Source of the DNA: Typha latifolia
Lineage: Eukaryota > Streptophyta > Magnoliopsida > Poales > Typhaceae
DNA: 64,000 nt
Direction of reading: 5' to 3'
Assembly (NCBI GenBank): GCA_019914945.1
Contig: CM034101.1
Coordinates: 15,387,188 to 15,451,187 of the forward strand
The translations under genes and the position numbers were made by a program. Of this stretch, positions 24,261 to 37,390 are shown piece by piece. Under the pieces are notes generated by a model. The model worked only from the letters and a program-made list of their open reading frames with translations. It did not search any database and was not told the origin of the DNA. Position 1 is the stretch's first letter. The number at the start of each line of letters is the position of its first letter.

Positions 24261-27148
24261 CTCTCTCGAGGAAGGCATGCATGTGTTGGAGTGCCATTTG
24301 TACCTTCTTGGCCACAATTTAAGTGAGAATAACAAGGAAGGAAATAAGATTTATTTGTAGAACAGAACAATCTGGAGTGAAAAAGAAGGGAAGAAACAGA
24401 TGGGTTTTTCTGTCTATGTTGGGATTCTTTTTTGGTCCAGTATAAAATAAAATTCTTTTCCTCTTTCTAAAAAGATAAGAGAACAGTTTATACATAATTT
24501 ACAACGTACCTCGTACGTTCTTGTCATTACGAGGATTTCTTTTGAGAGGAAAGAAAAATTAATGGTAACTCAGTAGAGATATCATACGAATTATAAATTT
24601 TAAATAGAAGAAAAAGATAAGTTTTATTTCTTTACAAAGAGAAACTCAAACAATTAACATGTTTATCTTGTTCTCTAACCATAGTCTAGAATTTGAAGGC
24701 AACTGATAACTTTCATTGGTGAAGAACTACTGCACATGAACCCCATTTCTGGTCTGAAATAGGAGTAATAGGAGTTGCTCGATCAGTGGATGGTAGAAAA
24801 AGGCTCTTCAAATCTGCATCAAGTCAATGGCTACAGTCTTGAGATCCCTGTCATATGTTTGTGTGAATTGGACGCCACAACTCTTTCCACTCGCACCCAC
24901 CCAACCCCAAGTGGGTGGGACCTCTGCAGTTTGGTAGAGAAAAAGCTAGATCTCTCTTAATTGGACCAGTGTGTTTGTAAGTTGAAACGACTATTCAACC
25001 AACTTGAAATCAGCAATAAGCTTATCCATTTTATTAAAATCACCTTTATGTTTTGCTTTACCATATGGCCCTAAGTTTTCTGGTGTCATTTCTAATCCCT
25101 TGTGGTCCAAACGGATGTAAGAAACTAAAATGATTGTCATTGAATAGTGTTCATATAATCAAAGGGGCTCATGTTAAATAGATGTACTCAGTTTCAAATT
25201 CCAACGACACTGCTTTACTTCTCTCTCGAAAAATAGAAAATAAAAAATCAAATGGTTATAAAGAGAGCTATTAAATTACTTTGACACTCTTGTTATTAAT
25301 TATCTCATAGGTTGAGCAGCAATAAATTCTCACCCAGTTTTGAGATAAATTAATGAGATGTTGCCATTTTATAACTTAAATTGAAGTACATGATGATAAC
25401 GAGATGTTAAACAGGATTGGAGGCTTAAGGATAGGTTAAAATTTATGCAGGGATATAAAGATCATTTTATATTTATAGTTAAATCATCAATATTATAATG
25501 ATTTGTTAAGAGAATTAACATCAAGACAATTTTGAGACACTAAAAATAAAATGAAGGGGTCAAACAATAATATCTAGTAGTATATGAATGAAAATTAAAA
25601 AAAATGCAAGTTGACCCTAATAAATCTCCTGAAAGTATTTCATGTAACTGCAGGCATTCTTATTTGGACCAAAATTATTTTACCTCTTATACTTTCTTTT
25701 GTATTGCCTCCTTACATTTTTAACTAAACTATAAATACAAACATTGCTAACGGAGCTGAAAAGAAATAACTTAAATAATTTAATGCCAAATCTTTTTCTA
25801 AATAAAGATTTAAATAATTCTATTTCTATTAAAAAAAGTGTGTTTCTAAAATAAAATTCAAGATGATTTAATGGTACAAATTAAAGTTCAGATGAATAAA
25901 TAACTTTTGTTCAACCTAGTACCAAATTTTGAAATTAAGGAGCAGCATCAATACTGTTATTTTTGGATAACATATCTAACCGTTATAACTTAATAAAAAA
26001 TGTAGGGAGCATCTTTAATACACAAACACATTCAGGTAAAATAATTTTAATCCAAAGTAAAAAAAACAGATAAAATGTATTTAATTTAATATTTTATTTT
26101 CCCATAAGCTTGTAGACAGTAATTATTTGCATCTCAAGTCAGAGTCATCCAATGCTTTGCCAAATATTCCTGCCACAATATTGCTTCACTGTGCATGGAA
26201 TTAATGTGATGGAAAGGGAGGACAAGACAATATTATTGGGCTTGTCAATCATCAACAATTTTGCCCATTAACAGATCACATTATTATCCTCAAAAAACAA
26301 CCTATCATCATTTAATGGTAAGTCAGAATAATACATATAAAAAATAATGGTAAAAATAGCAAATAGACAAAATAATGGCAGGCATAAAGCTCAACATAAA
26401 GTCTAGCTTATCAGCATCGAAAGCTTATCTTCTAAAATCAGTCATCTACTTAGACTCGCTTAGCTTTTTCCATGCAAAAGCCCATCATAATCCTAACACC
26501 ACCTCTCCTTTCAAGATAGTTTCAACCTTATTCACCAATCTCTCAGAGCATCCCTAGAAAGCTTTGTAATCAGCTCACCATGGGAAACAATGCATGTCTT
26601 CTTGTTATCATTTCAGCAACCAAACTCTAATTGTGCCACCTCTGAGAATGAGCAAGCCCCGACAATATCAAAGATGAGGCCTAATCAAGTCATTAGTCCT
26701 AGAACTAATAGACAAAACAATCCATCATCACCTGTCAAAGATGAAGGAATCATCTGTCTCATTTCTAAAGCATAACCCGACATCCTCTATGACTATTCAT
26801 AATAATAATTGTGTCATATTCCCATCATCACCTTTGGGATGACACAGACAGCAGCAGGTCCTATTTATTCGAATTGTAGCAATGTATTGTTCTTCGTAGA
26901 ATGAGGAACTGTACAAGGTAACACACAACAGGTACTTGTAGGGAAAAGCCGATAGCAACAAGAAAGTCCATAGACGACTTTTGTTTTACCGAGAGAAGCA
27001 CAGCGTCGTTTCCAGCTTCTTCTGAATATTTCTGTACAGAAATTACAGAACATCTACTGATGATCTTCATCTTACACTTTAGTAGGTTATCGGCATCCAG
27101 CAACAAACACAAGGGTGATAATGGCTTACATCTTTCGAGCAGTGCCGC
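21997..27148. other. Dof 3' region and intergenic DNA up to the ORMDL 3' end
   Basis: No further gene recognised. It should contain the Dof 3' UTR (to about 22.5 kb) and the ORMDL 3' UTR (just below 27149). Features: a (GGT)n tract near 22062-22080, a G-run/C-run pair at 23322-23365 and a CT tract at 24226-24269. The rest is AT-rich filler. Confidence 0.7.
24226..24269. repeat. (CT)n microsatellite
   Basis: An interrupted CT tract of about 40 nt in intergenic DNA. Confidence 0.85.
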
Positions 27149-30100
27149 TTAACTGCCAGCATTTATTCCAAAGATGCGGACCTTGTGCATGTTAGGCATT
27201 TTGGCAACAACCAGCACGATCATTGCGAGAGTATTGGGGAAAAGCATTGGATGTTGATAGTCTGTTGTGTGTGAAGCTATCAAGTACCTGCCAGAAAAAC
27301 GTATAGGAACCGCTCACATTTTAGTCAGTTGATAAAATACTCCAAAGTCCAAACTATGATCTGGAGGCATCTCTCCACTAACAGAAGAATGTTAACTACA
27401 AAAACATGGACACATGTACACTTTGTTAAAATGAATCTTAAAATTGTTATAAATCTTACTAACGAGCATGCTACATCTTATAACAAAGATGGTAAAGATT
27501 CCAACATCAAAAGATACTTAAGCATCGTTTATTTTAAAAATAAGATCAATTCTAGAATAACTATCTTCTTTATTATTTTCGAAATGAGATATTTATTCTA
27601 GGCATAACTAATTTTATGTTTACTTGTATTCTAGAATAAGAGTGTAATAATAATTTTTAATATGATATAAAGTGAAGGATAAAATTAAAAAAATATGTTT
27701 TATTTTTTTTTAAATTACTATTAATACTCTTTGATTTGATATAAAGTAAATTAATGGGACATATATCAAGAAAAAATTAGTAAGATGCAATTTTGATTAA
27801 TAATATTTGTATTCTAGACTGAGATTATTATGATGTTTAATTGTGCTTCTAAAATAAGAATTGTATTTTAGAATAAAAAAAATATATTTCTAAAGTGAAC
27901 GGAACATAAGAGCAACAAAGCTAACCAACATTAGGTGATTATATTAGGCAACACCCTCTCTAATTGTAGAATTATCACCAAAATTGAGACCTTTTTTGGT
28001 CCATATGGTACAAAATCAAATTGAGAACCTCAAGTAACAAAGATCACACAAATACTAGAATGTACATGTTTGTATAACTATAAGCATGTTCTTATCAGTT
28101 GTCCTGGAGTTTGTTATTTTCTGTAACATATGGCAACAGAAAGGTGAGGATCAAACAAGGCCATTGAGAAGTAGTACATACATTTTTCATCAAACTTGTA
28201 GCATAAGAACAATCTAATAAATACCATAAGGTGCATAAACAAAGGGAATTTAGTATGGTCTATCAACACTAACAAACATATACAAATGTTGTGTAAGAAG
28301 GGTTGATGCAACTGTGTAGTTAGATTTTGGAGTTTAGAACTCCAAATAATTAAGAAATATGAAATAGTCAATCTCCAGCAGATTAAATGTGGTTAGTATG
28401 CTCAGAAGTCCATCTGTGAAGTCAGTTTCAGTGTGTAAAAGAACGGTCAAAATGGGTCAAGTGGAACCAGAAGAGGAGGTAAAGTGATATATTGATTGGA
28501 GAATGGAGACATGTGATGGTGTTGTTGGCTAAACTGCTAAAGAGAGGGAGAATGGGATAGAGGTCCATGCATGAAGACAAAAGAAAGGGAGAAGGTCAGA
28601 TGGGGATGTAGAATTATTTGTTACAGGAGGGGGAATAGGAGCGGAAACTAATTGGTTTTGGATCAGCTTTTCGAGGTGGGAATTAAAAATGGCTCCTCCA
28701 ACATTAATTTCTCATCTGCAAGTGTCACCTCCCCATTCCACATACAAAAATTCTACATTTCTCTCTAGCAAATAGAATCATACTACTACTACTACCGAAA
28801 ATAATTATAATACCAACAAGAATCTGCAACCAATATATCAGAGGACAAATAGTATTTCTTCGAGTTCAACCAGATATGTATTTATATTGCATATCCAGAA
28901 TCTTGAGCATGTTAGTGTCATCAGAATGAAATTATACATTCTTTTACCACAAAACACATCTTGCCAGTATAACAATATCTGTAAAGAATATATTAAAAGT
29001 TAGATAGAATTAAAAATATGTGGAGTATCTTATTACAGAACAGATCTTGCCAGAATCCGCCAGATACAAGTTTAGTCACTTTATAAAACTATATCAAAAC
29101 CTGTGATCCAGTTACCCATGGTAAGGACAACAGCGCAATGATAAATAATCACCTCAAATTTTAATTATAAGTGTATAATAAGGTAAATAGTAACTATAGA
29201 GTTCAACCTTAAAATTGTCGAAATTTCTTCATAGCATCTTCTTCTTGTACTAAGAAACTACAGCACTTGAAAGTTTATGAGATTTCCGAAAGTTCTAATG
29301 TTAAGAATGATAATTAGAGGTAGGGATGATTATCCTACTGATTGAGTTGGGATAGTTTTTCCAGTTGCTCTACCTCTTTCAATTGCTGTTTAGTTACATT
29401 CATGTCTGCAATTAAAGTTTCTTACATTGCATTGCCTTTTGCACAGCCTGCCAAGCACATAAAAAGAACTCTAAAGAAAGAAATATGACCGAAGAAGTCC
29501 TACATAGTAGACAGTTCTAGCATGGACAAATGAAGCTAGAGTTGCATCTACAAGCCCATGCATTGTGTACCAAGAGACAAAATACAAATGTAAAAGAATA
29601 AACTGGCATAAAATGGTAAATGAGTTGTAGTGGATAATGCACATTGTTCCTTCTGCATTTACATGCCACAAGCAGCGTCCAAACTGAAAATGGGAAGATG
29701 AAAGAATACTTACAGAATAACAGGTACCACAATCAAGAACTTTCTATTGCGAGTGAGTTGTTTGCCATTGTCTATTTGCTCCCACCAGGTCAAAGTGTTG
29801 TAGATACCCTGGTCGTCAGCAAAGGGAGTCCCCTTCTTCCAGTGGAAAAAATGATAAGTTATCTGAAATGCAAGATTTCATCAGGGAAAATAGCAAAATT
29901 GGGAGAGGCGGAACATGTAGAGAATATCAGCGAACAGATAACCATATAAGGAATATGAAAACCTTAAAAGAATTTACTTTCAGCCAATAGAACAAAGCAA
30001 CACTTAAAGCACATTAAAAAAACATTGCTGTCTCTAGTTTAAACAAAAGTACGTTTCTACCTAAGACGCATGACAGTATCCACGTCCTTAAAGCAAACTC

Positions 30101-31002
30101 AATTCCGAATCAAGACACGTAGAGGGAATAGCTCTGCATGGTATCTCCTGTTTCACAGCATAGACCATAGGTTTCATTACATGACTCCTAAAGGGTAACA
30201 AATCTTGCCACCAACCAATGAGTCGGAATATTTATAACCAGAACTGATGCACAGGCTTGACATAATTGGTTTCGGTTCAAACGTAAACAAACCATGATAT
30301 CTTTAAAAGAAAATCTAGAGAAAACTCGTACATGAGAACTAGCAGAGGATAGAGCTTGGAAGAACTAAGCGAAGTTTACTTGCACGCGGACATATTAAAA
30401 ACTTCCTTAAATCTTGGCCACTAGGAAGAACGTACGTCTCGTGCCCTAATTGCACCAAATCAGGCGGACTTCCGCGACAACTTTCTCCTATTAAAAGACG
30501 AACGAAAGGTAGCGCCTTTTAGCTCTCATGCATCTAAATTTAATACCCCTTCGATTTCCTTTATCATTCACCTCAATTTAACCACGAAATCATCTAATAT
30601 CAAACCCAATATCTAAATTTATTAAAAAAGAAGATACGTGCATTATAATTCCTACAAAGAGATGGGCCGAAACACCTGTGCCGATCCCAGAACCCCGGGA
30701 AATAAGACCATCTAAGAGTACCAATAAAACAAAATGGACAGATTCATCGCCCATCGGCCAATTCATCAAAAACCAACGGCAAGATAACAACAGATCGAGG
30801 AGGGGAGAAGGCGTACGGCGAAGTGGGAGAGGTTGACGATGGTCCACGCCATGCCGGGGGTGCATCCGACGACGGAGAGAACGAGGAACCATGAGAAGAA
30901 GAGGATCAAGATGTAGGTGATCCAGACCCCTGGGTACATAAACCACTCCGTGTTCTTGTTTAGATCCGTCGGTGGCAACGCCTGCGCGTACAGCTTCGTC
31001 AT
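27149..31002 (-). CDS. ORMDL: ORMDL family ER membrane protein (sphingolipid regulator)
   Basis: Three exons on the minus strand: 31002-30817, 29862-29714 and 27287-27149, with introns of 954 and 2,426 nt, giving 157 residues, the usual plant ORMDL length. Exon 1 encodes LNKNTEWFMYPGVW and a hydrophobic hairpin ending GCTPGMAWTIVNLSHFA. Exon 2 encodes TYHFFHWKKGTPFADDQGIY, TLTWWEQIDNGKQLTRNRKF and LIVVPVI. Exon 3 encodes the third-to-fourth hydrophobic stretch and the signature KVRIFGINAGS. These match the whole length of the family (N-x-NT, GTPF-DQG, LT-WEQ, RKF, VRIFGIN). ORMDL proteins sit in the ER membrane and restrain serine palmitoyltransferase, the first enzyme of sphingolipid synthesis. 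Intron 2 carries a MITE-like insertion. Identification and exon edges are firm. Confidence 0.96.
27512..27912. mobile_element. Degenerate Tourist/Harbinger-like MITE in ORMDL intron 2
   Basis: The left end CTTAAGCATCGTTTATTTTA and the inverted right end CTTATGTTCCGTTCACTTTA agree at most positions. Inside, TTCTAGAATAA-type motifs recur in both orientations, and the element is AT-rich and non-coding. TTA/TAA-like bases flank both ends, as expected for PIF/Harbinger insertion. Confidence 0.5.
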
Positions 31003-31473
31003 TCCTTCAACCCTCTCTTCTTTTCTCCTGTGATATAATTAAGATGGGCGTTTTGGATTCTTCTTAGATAGGAACAAAACAAAAGAGTCGTGGAGAGAAA
31101 AGACGACAGACAGTATAAAGAAGGAGGAGGTTTCTGCGAAGGGGGCGGGCGGAAAAGAAGAAATAGACGAGAAGGAGAGGGAAAGGGTAAAATCCGTCAC
31201 GGGACACGACTTCTACGGTGCCGTTCGCAACGGCCGAAATATCTTCTTTCCTTTCTTTCAACGATTTTCTCGTATCAAATCTAAAGCCCAGGTACAAGGA
31301 ATAGGCCCAACCAATAATATTGCAGGCCCATTGTGCATTTTCAAGCCCAGAATAGATTGGTATACAAAAGCTGCTGATGAATAAAATTAATTTTAAAAAA
31401 TATATATAGGAAAGAAAAAGGAAAAGAAAAAGAGAAAGGCTAAGGCTAAGGTTAAGGCTGAGCTGGCAGAACT

Positions 31474-31497
31474 GGGGGGGGAGGGGGGGGGGGGGGG
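31474..31497 (+). promoter_or_regulatory. Poly-G tract, potential G-quadruplex, upstream of ORMDL
   Basis: Twenty-four bases, all G except one A at 31482, about 470 bp upstream of the ORMDL start codon. The ORMDL template strand relationship makes this a C-run on the coding strand. Confidence 0.6.
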
Positions 31498-31559
31498 TTT
31501 CCGCTTTAATGCTTACTGATTACGTTACCATGGCATCATCACAGGCAATCATCCCCTCT

Positions 31560-31860
31560 GCATCCTCCAAACAGTCGCAACCGCCACGTGTCCGTACGAT
31601 CCTCCCGACGAGAGGCTACGTTGGCAGCCCGTCCGACCTAGGCCGGCCTCTTGCCCCCGGTTCGACCGGCAAAGGACCCGACACCGGCCGGCCGTCCCAG
31701 CCGGACGGTCCGACTCCCGATGCCGTGGTCCCGGCGGTGGCGACCGGCCTCTGGGAGAACTCGCACCATCGCCGTTTCATATGCCACGTGGCGGAGTCGG
31801 TGCGTTCGGATCGAGGCGGAGTCCGTCCGACATTCTCTGTCTCTTGTGTCGTACTTCAGG
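31560..31860. promoter_or_regulatory. GC-rich island with two G-boxes upstream of ORMDL
   Basis: Rich in CCGG/CGGCC-type sequence, with CACGTG at 31585-31590 and 31785-31790. It may be the distal ORMDL promoter. A frame from 31509 or 31530 (+) runs through it without domain similarity. Confidence 0.4.
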
Positions 31861-34800
31861 TTATGATTGGAATATTTTGTTCATTAATTTAAGAGAAAAT
31901 TGGAAGAAAAAAAAAAAAAGAGAGAGAGAGAGAAGAAGATAGCTCTCCAGTGATCTTGATATTGATATATAAATAAACCCCTGTGTGGTTGGCAGGAAGA
32001 GCAGGCATTTTATCGGAGGAAGTGAATGCATGGAATATTTGCTACTATTATGTAGGGCCATGATTGTGATACAATCATACAAGTGATTAGCCCAATTTAG
32101 TGTATTAAAAAAAATGAGGTGACACCATATATAGTAATTAGAAGATATTTTAATTTTATATATCTCTCCCTCCTTATCTCTATTGATGAATTCCAACAAC
32201 AATGCAAAAGAATTTCAACTAGATAGATATATAATTATACAAATTGCTCCAATGTGGTTTTGCATAGAATTATGTTGTTCTTTAAATACTTATTTATTGG
32301 ATTATTAAAATTTTTATCCAAACTTAATATATAAAATGTTGAAGAAAATTTCTACTATAATTTGAATTATCTTTATCCTTTTATTACATTTATTAACTAT
32401 ATTTTATTTTATAATTTTAAAATAAAATACACCTATAACTTTTTTAATCTTCTTCTATTTAATATTGCAGGCCCAAGAGAGCAAAGTGTGATACACATGA
32501 AAGATCAAAAATATAATTTAATTTTTAATATAATCACACGAGGATATTTGAATCTTACCTTATATTTATAAAGAAAGATATTATCGGTCAATATATGCAT
32601 ACCAGTACGAAGATCTTACTACTTTTGCATTAATTTCTAACACAAACTTATTCTCGAAGCAAGTCTTGATTATTATATTTGTGGGCATGAAATTTTAACC
32701 TCTAATTATTTTTTTTTGGGTCTAGAACTCATTGGTCAACTTCTTGAATGAAGCTGACTGATATTGATAGAGCTAATTGGCCGAAAGAAATCAAATCACA
32801 CCAATTGATCGATCTCCGGGGACCAAAGAGATTCCATATCATGCGATACTTGTCAACTAAATGCTTGGGTTCAAATCATTAGTCTACCACCAATGGGTTT
32901 GATACAAGTTGGTTGCTACGATCGAGATGCAGCTAAATGGGATAATTTCTCTTAGACTATTTATTATTATTATTTTTCGTACAAATTTGCTTATTTTATT
33001 AATTTTCCCACGCCGACATTCTCAACTAATATTTTTAACCATTGACGGTATATACGAAAAATGTTAAAAACGAAAAAAAAAAGTTAAGTGGAAAATTCAT
33101 TAGAAGAAATATTTAGGAGGTGTTACATAATTGAGGCTTGAGATAGATCCTAGATATATATCAAAAAATAAATAAGATGTTTTATATAAAAATAGTCAAT
33201 GATTCAGGAGCATATATGTTATTATTCCTTAGAAGCCATGAAGTTCTTTATATATAGCCTTTTCTATTCTATGCAAATCAACTGCTCCTTATTACAAATC
33301 TTCATTAGATTTAGATACATGCATGCAAAGATTAAAAAAAAATATTGATATATAAAATAGTAAAAATAAAAGCTTTTTTTAAAAGACAAATAGTAGTATA
33401 TTTATTATAATTTCTGATACTAGCATAAAATATCTTATATTGGTATAAATTAGTCTTGGTGTTTGGTTATATACTAATCCACTGCATAATATATACACTT
33501 GATGTAGAGTAAAATTAGAATAATAATTTGATAAATAATTAAAATATACTTTATAATGTATGAATGAGAAACAAAGAGAGATAATGACTAAAATGATAAT
33601 TAATTAAAGTAATATTTTTTAAGAGTAAAATAATAATTAGTAATAAAAAAAAGTGAACTGGGCTAAATATAGATTGTGGTATATTCATATACAAAAGAAT
33701 CTTTTAGAATATATATATATATTGATCATTTATGATTCGAAAGGCTATATATGGACTCAATAAAAAGTCAATCTTCCCTAGATAAAGAGTCACTTAGGCC
33801 TCGCTAAATTTTAGCGAATATAATAAGATGCATAATCTATGTTTCAAGCCATATGCGTCACCCAAACTATCGCCGTTAAGATATGCTTTAAGTCGTCGTA
33901 CTGTCAAACTGCTGCTCTAAGCCATTTGTATTATCAAGCTATCAATCAAGTCAAAGCTATAGAACAAAATCATTAAATCACAAAATCACAAAATAATTAT
34001 TTAGGTTTAGAGTCAGTCTTGTAACGTCGGTCATAGGCAATGATACATAGAATATAGATATACAAATATTATCACAAGAATCTAAGTAAGATTGAGCATC
34101 CCAAGTTGGTGGTCCAAGTGAGATCTTTGTATTCCCTAAGTCGTAAACCCCACTTATGGGTGGTCCCGCACCATTCGATCAGAACTATCACCGTCTCAGC
34201 CCCACACTAGTACTCCCAATTGCACTACTGGGTCTATTTGGGTCTCTACTAAAACTTAATAACTTGCCTATTTGGGTCTCTCTACCCATGGCCACCGTCA
34301 CAGTCGATCTATCACTTCCAATCTTTATATATATCCCAAGTCCTCACAAGCTGACATCTCTGAAGGACGACGCCATATATATAGAGATACATAGAATAAG
34401 GTTAATTTTCTTTTCTTAGAGCAACATTTCGTAATCTCTACGGCATCCCCGCGTTAACGATAACGACTGCTACTCAGTCCTCGATCGGAAGTTGGCCTTT
34501 GTTGAATACTTCATTTTCGATCTACTACCCACCGTCAGCTTAGCTGCCGTCGTAGCATTTTGAATTCGCCATGCACGTAGGTAAGAAATATGACCCGTTT
34601 AATTATTGGTTAATATTGGTTGCGTATATTGGCCCAACAAAGAGTCGCGTATATAGATTAAGTATTGGTTAGTATGCTAGCTTAATTAATTAATCAATTC
34701 CATAAAGCAAACTGTAGCCAGGTAAAGCTTGAAGTACTAGTTCATGCACTAGTAAGGATGCAAAGTATGTAGATATTGTATTATAGCTAGTCCAAATGTC

Positions 34801-36824
34801 GTTGTATTAATTTAATCTCGTGACTATTAATTTCTAGGTGCAATGATGCTGTGAAGATTTTCCACTATCTAATTAACTAAGCTAATCCATTTTTTCTTGA
34901 CCATGTAGCACAAGCCTTGCTGAAGCACTCAACTTCTCCCTCTCTCTCTTTCTCTCTCTATATATATGGTTGGTGTCATTAGCTATTAGGATACTAATAA
35001 TAACTGTTAGGTATTTTTAATCATGTCTGATCAAGAAAGCAGGCTACAATTAGTTTATACCATAGAATATAATTTTAAAAAAGTTTTAACTAATTAGACG
35101 AGCTAGCTAGCTAGCTTTATGCAGAACGAAAAGGAGTCTTACAAACATAAAGAAAATAAGGTTAACTTAAACTTTATTCAACAATGAACTAATAATATTC
35201 AAATGCAAAGAAAAACTTTCTACAAGCACTCCAAGGAAGTACAATATATGGAGTTCACCAATGGATAATAAATTCATAAAGGAAGAGGCTCATAGCTAAG
35301 ATCCAGTAAACAAAAGAGAGGAGCTCTATGGCATCCAGTATAGTGGAGCACATGGCTGGCTGGCTGTCTTTTCCTTGGGTACTATCCACATCCAGTAGCA
35401 GCACCCTGCCCTTCTTTTTACCATCCCTCTTTCCACAAAAGAGATGGAAATGAGAACGATAAAAAAGCAATCCTTTTTGATGCCATTGACCCTTGTTATC
35501 AACGGCCATGATGGAGGGGGGACACTGGGGAAAGCTTGAGGAGACAAAACCATAGGCCTTGATGCCGAGTATAATGGGAAAGCTTCGTGTTTTGTAGCTG
35601 CTAGTGGTGGACCTCACCCTTTTTCCTCACTATCTCTCTATCTCTCTCCTCTCTTTATGAACAGCTTTACCAACCTACAAGATGATGGTGGTGGGCAGGA
35701 GGGGGTTAGGGTTGCACAAGAGCACACCCAAGAAATAATTACAAGTGCAGACATACAAACAAGGGAAGAAACCCTAGAAATATTCCTTTGGTAGGCTCTC
35801 AATCATATGCAAGCAAAGATGATTGGATTAACAAGAGCATAATAATCACTTGAGTGGTCCCAAGAGTGTGAAAAGAAGAAAAAAAGCAAAGGCTATGTGA
35901 GCTTTGTGGGTAGGTTTTGCAAATTAATCTTAGGGATCATATATATATATATATATATATATCCAAACTTAACATGGGGTTGGGAGTTCCCTTTTTTTCC
36001 TTTCTTGGATTTAATGTGATGGCATGACTAGTGGTCTTAGTCAAGATTCCTATGCTTGTGTGGGATTTATTCTTTAAAAGGAGGATGAGTGAGGCTTATC
36101 TCGAGAGGTGTAAGGAAGTGGTTTGTACTATTTTCCTAGACATCCATTATGTGGAATGATGCATGATCTTCTAAGCTAGCTTTATGGTTGTGGACCTTAC
36201 AATACCCACTGCTCTTAGAACTGTGAGAGATAGAGAGAGAGGTGGAAGGATACCACTTAAAACTTTTGATTGAGATAGTGACGGGTGATCCCAAAAGCTT
36301 AGGGGTGGTGGACTGTGGGATCCCCTCAAATTAAGGCTGTTTACACACACACATACACACAGAGAGAGACAGAGCCACAGATAGAAAGAGATGATCATGA
36401 GGCACAGCTCAGGCCTGTACAAGTTATAATATGATGCCCTTCTTTCCTGATCAATTTAGATATCATACAGCCTTTGTGTTTTTAATCTGAAAGATATGTA
36501 ATATTGCAAGGTGACAATGTGGGACTACAACTAGAGAAAGAAATGGAGATCAAATAAGCAACCAACGCATAAAGCCTTACACACTAAGCCAGGAAGACTT
36601 TTAATGACAGAAGATTGTCTGAAACTTCTGCAGTAGGCCGGAGAGTAAAATTGGCAGCAGTCTGTGGTTGGCTCTAGAAACTAGTTAATATTTCCTTAAC
36701 TCCTATACTTAAAACTCTATAATGTATCTAGCTTAGGGTTTCAAACTCAAACATGCATGCATGGTCCATAGAACTGGCACCGTGGGATATTTGGTGCAGC
36801 ATTTTTCAGACGCATGCGAAGGAG

Positions 36825-36828
<4 letters not shown>

Positions 36829-36870
<42 letters not shown>
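36829..36870. repeat. (GA)n microsatellite
   Basis: About 21 uninterrupted GA units, 560 bp upstream of the LHW-like start codon. Confidence 0.95.
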
Positions 36871-36873
<3 letters not shown>

Positions 36874-37099
36874 CACAGTTTTAGAATCATATTTTTCATT
36901 AGATGGATTGCATGTGTGGACGAAACTGTGTACTTTTCGTCCTTCTCCTAAGTATCCCATAGAATCTTGGATTATTCCACTTAATGTGAGATTAAGAGGG
37001 GCATGGCCTATATCCGGTAATTAACAGGCATTTCCCCGTTATATTCTCACCATAGATATCCTCGCCAAAAACTCGCCGATCTTGTTCCACTCCAGACTC

Positions 37100-37108
37100 T
37101 TTATATAA
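37100..37108 (+). promoter_or_regulatory. TATA box of the LHW-like bHLH gene
   Basis: TTTATATAAC at about 37100-37108 would place the transcription start near 37135. The leader of about 255 nt then includes the long CT tract at 37295-37343. Confidence 0.6.
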
Positions 37109-37292
37109 CTACCTACCCCTCCCAACTCCGACCCGTTTCTTTCCTTTCAACGGAAAACCGCCTTCGGATTGAAACCCAGTTCGCCACTCCTTTTACTAAA
37201 AAACTTCTCTCCTCCTCTCTCTCTCCCTCTTCCCCTCGAAGTCCGCCCCATTAAAGGAAGAGCCGAGGAGCTCGAGGGTTGAAGCTTAGGGG

Positions 37293-37294
<2 letters not shown>

Positions 37295-37343
<49 letters not shown>
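37295..37343. repeat. (CT)n microsatellite in the LHW-like leader
   Basis: About 24 CT units ending 48 nt before the start codon, within the predicted 5' UTR. Confidence 0.95.
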
Positions 37344-37344
<1 letters not shown>

Positions 37345-37390
37345 GTCAGGTTCTTTCTGCTGCTGCCTCGAGGTTTGTGCGGCGGTGGAG

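Larger units (their letters stand above)
31003..37090. other. ORMDL upstream region and gene-poor DNA before the LHW-like gene
   Basis: The ORMDL promoter should lie at about 31080-31900, on the minus strand. The region includes a poly-G tract (31474-31497), a GC-rich island with G-boxes (31560-31860), AT-rich DNA at 32-34.1 kb, and (AT)n and (GA)n repeats at 35940-35961 and 36829-36870. No gene is recognised. Frames at 31509-31892 (+), 34156-34419 (+) and 35255-35617 (-) have no recognisable domain. Confidence 0.65.

Noticed and set aside
31435..31462. GGCTAA/GGTTAA repeats resembling telomere repeats
   Set aside because: Only three to four imperfect units and not the plant TTTAGGG unit.
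34156..34590. Frames MGGPAPFDQ and RKLAFVEYFIFDLLP near a TATA-like sequence
   Set aside because: Hydrophobic stretch looked protein-like, but no family match, a stop upstream and no conserved splice context; left unassigned.
35255..35617. 120-codon minus-strand frame
   Set aside because: No domain; surrounded by simple repeats. Screened by eye for known microRNA families and found none.
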